From Cryobacterium suzukii (GTDB lineage Bacteria > Actinomycetota > Actinomycetes > Actinomycetales > Microbacteriaceae): a stretch of DNA of 64,000 nt. Positions 62,798 to 64,000 of the stretch are shown piece after piece; the stretch's first letter is position 1; each line of letters starts with the position of its first letter. The DNA lies in the NCBI RefSeq assembly GCF_004403185.1, contig NZ_SOHJ01000007.1:1-64000 (forward strand). Reading direction: 5' to 3'. The translations under genes and the position numbers were made by a program. The notes below the pieces were generated by a model. The model saw nothing but the letters and a program-made list of their open reading frames with translations. It searched no databases and was not told the origin of the DNA.

Positions 62798-63729
62798 TCC
62801 TGGTCCGCTTTCTCGTCGGGGAAGACGCGTCGTTGCACTGCGGTGATGATGAGGACGATCGCTAGGAGAACGACGGCCATCGCGGAGGCGAGACCGACCT
62901 TGGAATAGCGGAAGGCGGTGTCGACGGTCTGGATGACGAAAGTTTCTGAGCCGTTGGCGCCGCCAGTCATGATGTACGGCATCTCGAACGCCGACAGGGC
63001 ACCCGCGATCGCGAGGATGAACGATAGTCCCAGGATGCGCCGGATGCTCGGCACGATGATGTACCGAAACTTATGCCATGAACTTGCTCCGTCAAGGTCG
63101 GCCGCCTCGTACTGCTCTGCCGGGACCGATTGGATCGCGCCGAGGAACAACACGAAGTTCAATCCCATATACCGCCAGACCGAGGTAGCAGCCAGGGAAA
63201 CGTTGACAACGGATGGGTCGCCGAGCCACTGCGGGGTCTCCTGCACCCCGAATGCGCCGAGGACGGCGTCTAGGGTTCCGTCCGGGCGGAAGAAGTAGAG
63301 AAACATCAACCCGATCGCGACTCCATTGATGAGATAGGGGAAGAAGATGACGCCCTTGAAGAAGTTGCGGAAGCGTGTTTGGAAGCTCAACAGGGCCGCA
63401 AAAAAAAGTGCGAGGCCGAGCTGAGCGATGGCCCCCGCGAGGTAGAAGAGGCTGACGAAAAACACTCGGAAGATCTCCGGGCGGGTGAAGATCTCGATGT
63501 AGTTGTCGAGGCCGACAAGAGTCTTCTCCGGATCCAGGCCGTCCCAGTCAGTGACGCTGTACCAGAACATGTTCGCGACCGGGATGTAGGTCAAGACGAA
63601 GAGGAACGCGAGCGGCACCGCCAGGAACAGCCATGGCATGATGCGTCGGCCGGTGAGTCGCTGTTTGCGGCCGGGACGAATCGGTTTGCTGGCCCCGACC
63701 TCGAGAGGAGGGGCGTCAGTGATCGCCAT
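62794..63729 (-). CDS. Sugar ABC transporter permease (MalF type)
   Basis: The 311-residue permease has a basic tail (KPIRPGRKQRLTGRR), six predicted transmembrane segments from about residue 32 and an EAA loop YEAADLDGASSWHKFRYIIV (about 213). It precedes the MalG-type gene with a four-base overlap. Confidence 0.9.
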   Translation of the reverse strand: MAITDAPPLEVGASKPIRPGRKQRLTGRRIMPWLFLAVPLAFLFVLTYIPVANMFWYSVTDWDGLDPEKTLVGLDNYIEIFTRPEIFRVFFVSLFYLAGAIAQLGLALFFAALLSFQTRFRNFFKGVIFFPYLINGVAIGLMFLYFFRPDGTLDAVLGAFGVQETPQWLGDPSVVNVSLAATSVWRYMGLNFVLFLGAIQSVPAEQYEAADLDGASSWHKFRYIIVPSIRRILGLSFILAIAGALSAFEMPYIMTGGANGSETFVIQTVDTAFRYSKVGLASAMAVVLLAIVLIITAVQRRVFPDEKADQE

Positions 63730-63776
63730 GACGATCCTTTCGGCATCTGAGTGGATGCGGTTGAAGATGGGGGAGG

Positions 63777-63810
63777 GATGGGCGGCACACTAAAAAGCGT
63801 GCCGCCCATC
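63777..63810 (-). promoter_or_regulatory. Intergenic hairpin between the binding-protein and permease genes
   Basis: GATGGGCGGCAC pairs perfectly with GTGCCGCCCATC over 12 bp around a ten-base loop. No T run follows in the minus direction. Like the 40920 hairpin, it sits right after a binding-protein gene and probably stabilises that mRNA. Confidence 0.7.
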
Positions 63811-63816
63811 GGGTCG

Positions 63817-64000
63817 CTACTCGGAGATTGTGGCGCGGGCTGTGGCCCAACGTTCGTTCAAATCATCGAACAGGGATTGCTTGTCGCCGTCTCCGGCACC
63901 GCGGGCGGCGTCGATGATCTTCTGGCGGTACGAGTTGCCGAAGAGGTCGATTTCAGCCTCGTTTGCGATGTCCGTGATGACGGCCTCCTTGCCGACAGGG
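63817..64000 (-). CDS. Sugar-binding protein of the mannan ABC transporter (3' end only)
   Basis: Only the last 60 codons are in the window. They read EAVITDIANEAEIDLFGNSY and RQKIIDAARG, ending in NERWATARATISE, the usual C-terminus of a family 1 extracellular sugar-binding protein. The remaining part lies beyond base 64000. Confidence 0.85.
   Translation of the reverse strand, partial: PVGKEAVITDIANEAEIDLFGNSYRQKIIDAARGAGDGDKQSLFDDLNERWATARATISE

Noticed and set aside
1-64000. CRISPR array, tRNA, rRNA or intact insertion sequence
   Set aside because: No regularly spaced repeats, cloverleaf-like genes, or transposase with terminal repeats were seen.

Overview
This is a GC-rich actinobacterial chromosome segment. 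The gene order of the first 16.6 kb (HAD phosphatase, tlyA, nadK, recN, pyrG, Nudix, xerD, parA-like, scpA, scpB, pseudouridine synthase, tyrA, cmk, der) is the conserved actinobacterial cluster also known from Mycobacterium. A tyrA gene with a C-terminal ACT domain between the pseudouridine synthase and cmk, the GC3-rich codon use and the many GGATGC/GCATCC words suggest the order Micrococcales, probably Microbacteriaceae (a Cryobacterium-like organism). The genus is an inference; no rRNA or tRNA gene is visible in the window.

Layout. (1) 1-16.6 kb: one strand of core housekeeping genes, mostly overlapping by 1-17 bases, interrupted only by a small secreted CHRD protein on the other strand and closed by a strong intrinsic terminator. 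(2) 16.7-23.8 kb: a secreted beta-helix protein, a GAF-ANTAR antiterminator, a flavin oxidoreductase/methyltransferase pair divergent from an XRE-cupin regulator, and an acyl-CoA ligase next to a MarR remnant. (3) 23.9-32.2 kb: a sugar-utilisation locus with a LacI regulator, a cytoplasmic GH2 glycosidase, an ABC importer, a GH43 lipoprotein and an aldose epimerase. Two matching LacI-type palindromes flank the regulator. (4) 32.3-39.7 kb: an SDR/ArsR divergent pair with a 31-bp perfect operator, an ECF-like sigma factor with a membrane partner, a graveyard of valine-catabolism gene fragments, an SDR gene behind a TPP riboswitch, and a BASS transporter. (5) 39.8-45.1 kb: an Fe(III)/thiamine/phosphonate-class ABC importer and a metallo-beta-lactamase-fold hydrolase. 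(6) 45.3-48.7 kb: SDR, GMC oxidoreductase and TetR. (7) 48.8-56.0 kb: a five-gene operon (CoA ligase, SDR, acyl-CoA dehydrogenase, APH-type kinase, MFS transporter) divergent from a TetR gene, with a 38-bp perfect palindrome between them. (8) 56.0-57.1 kb: decayed fragments, including a SHOCT protein and a recombinase-like tail. (9) 57.2-64 kb: a beta-mannan utilisation locus with secreted GH26 mannanase, ROK kinase, beta-mannosidase and an ABC importer cut by the window end.

The most interesting system is region 7. Its gene set is that of levulinate/4-hydroxyacid catabolism (Pseudomonas lvaA, C, D, E plus a transporter) and looks like a split version of the fused kinase-dehydrogenase ACAD10/ACAD11 of animals, here in an actinobacterium and under a TetR repressor. 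Regions 3 and 9 are two independent glycan-foraging loci, so the organism probably lives on plant or algal polysaccharides.
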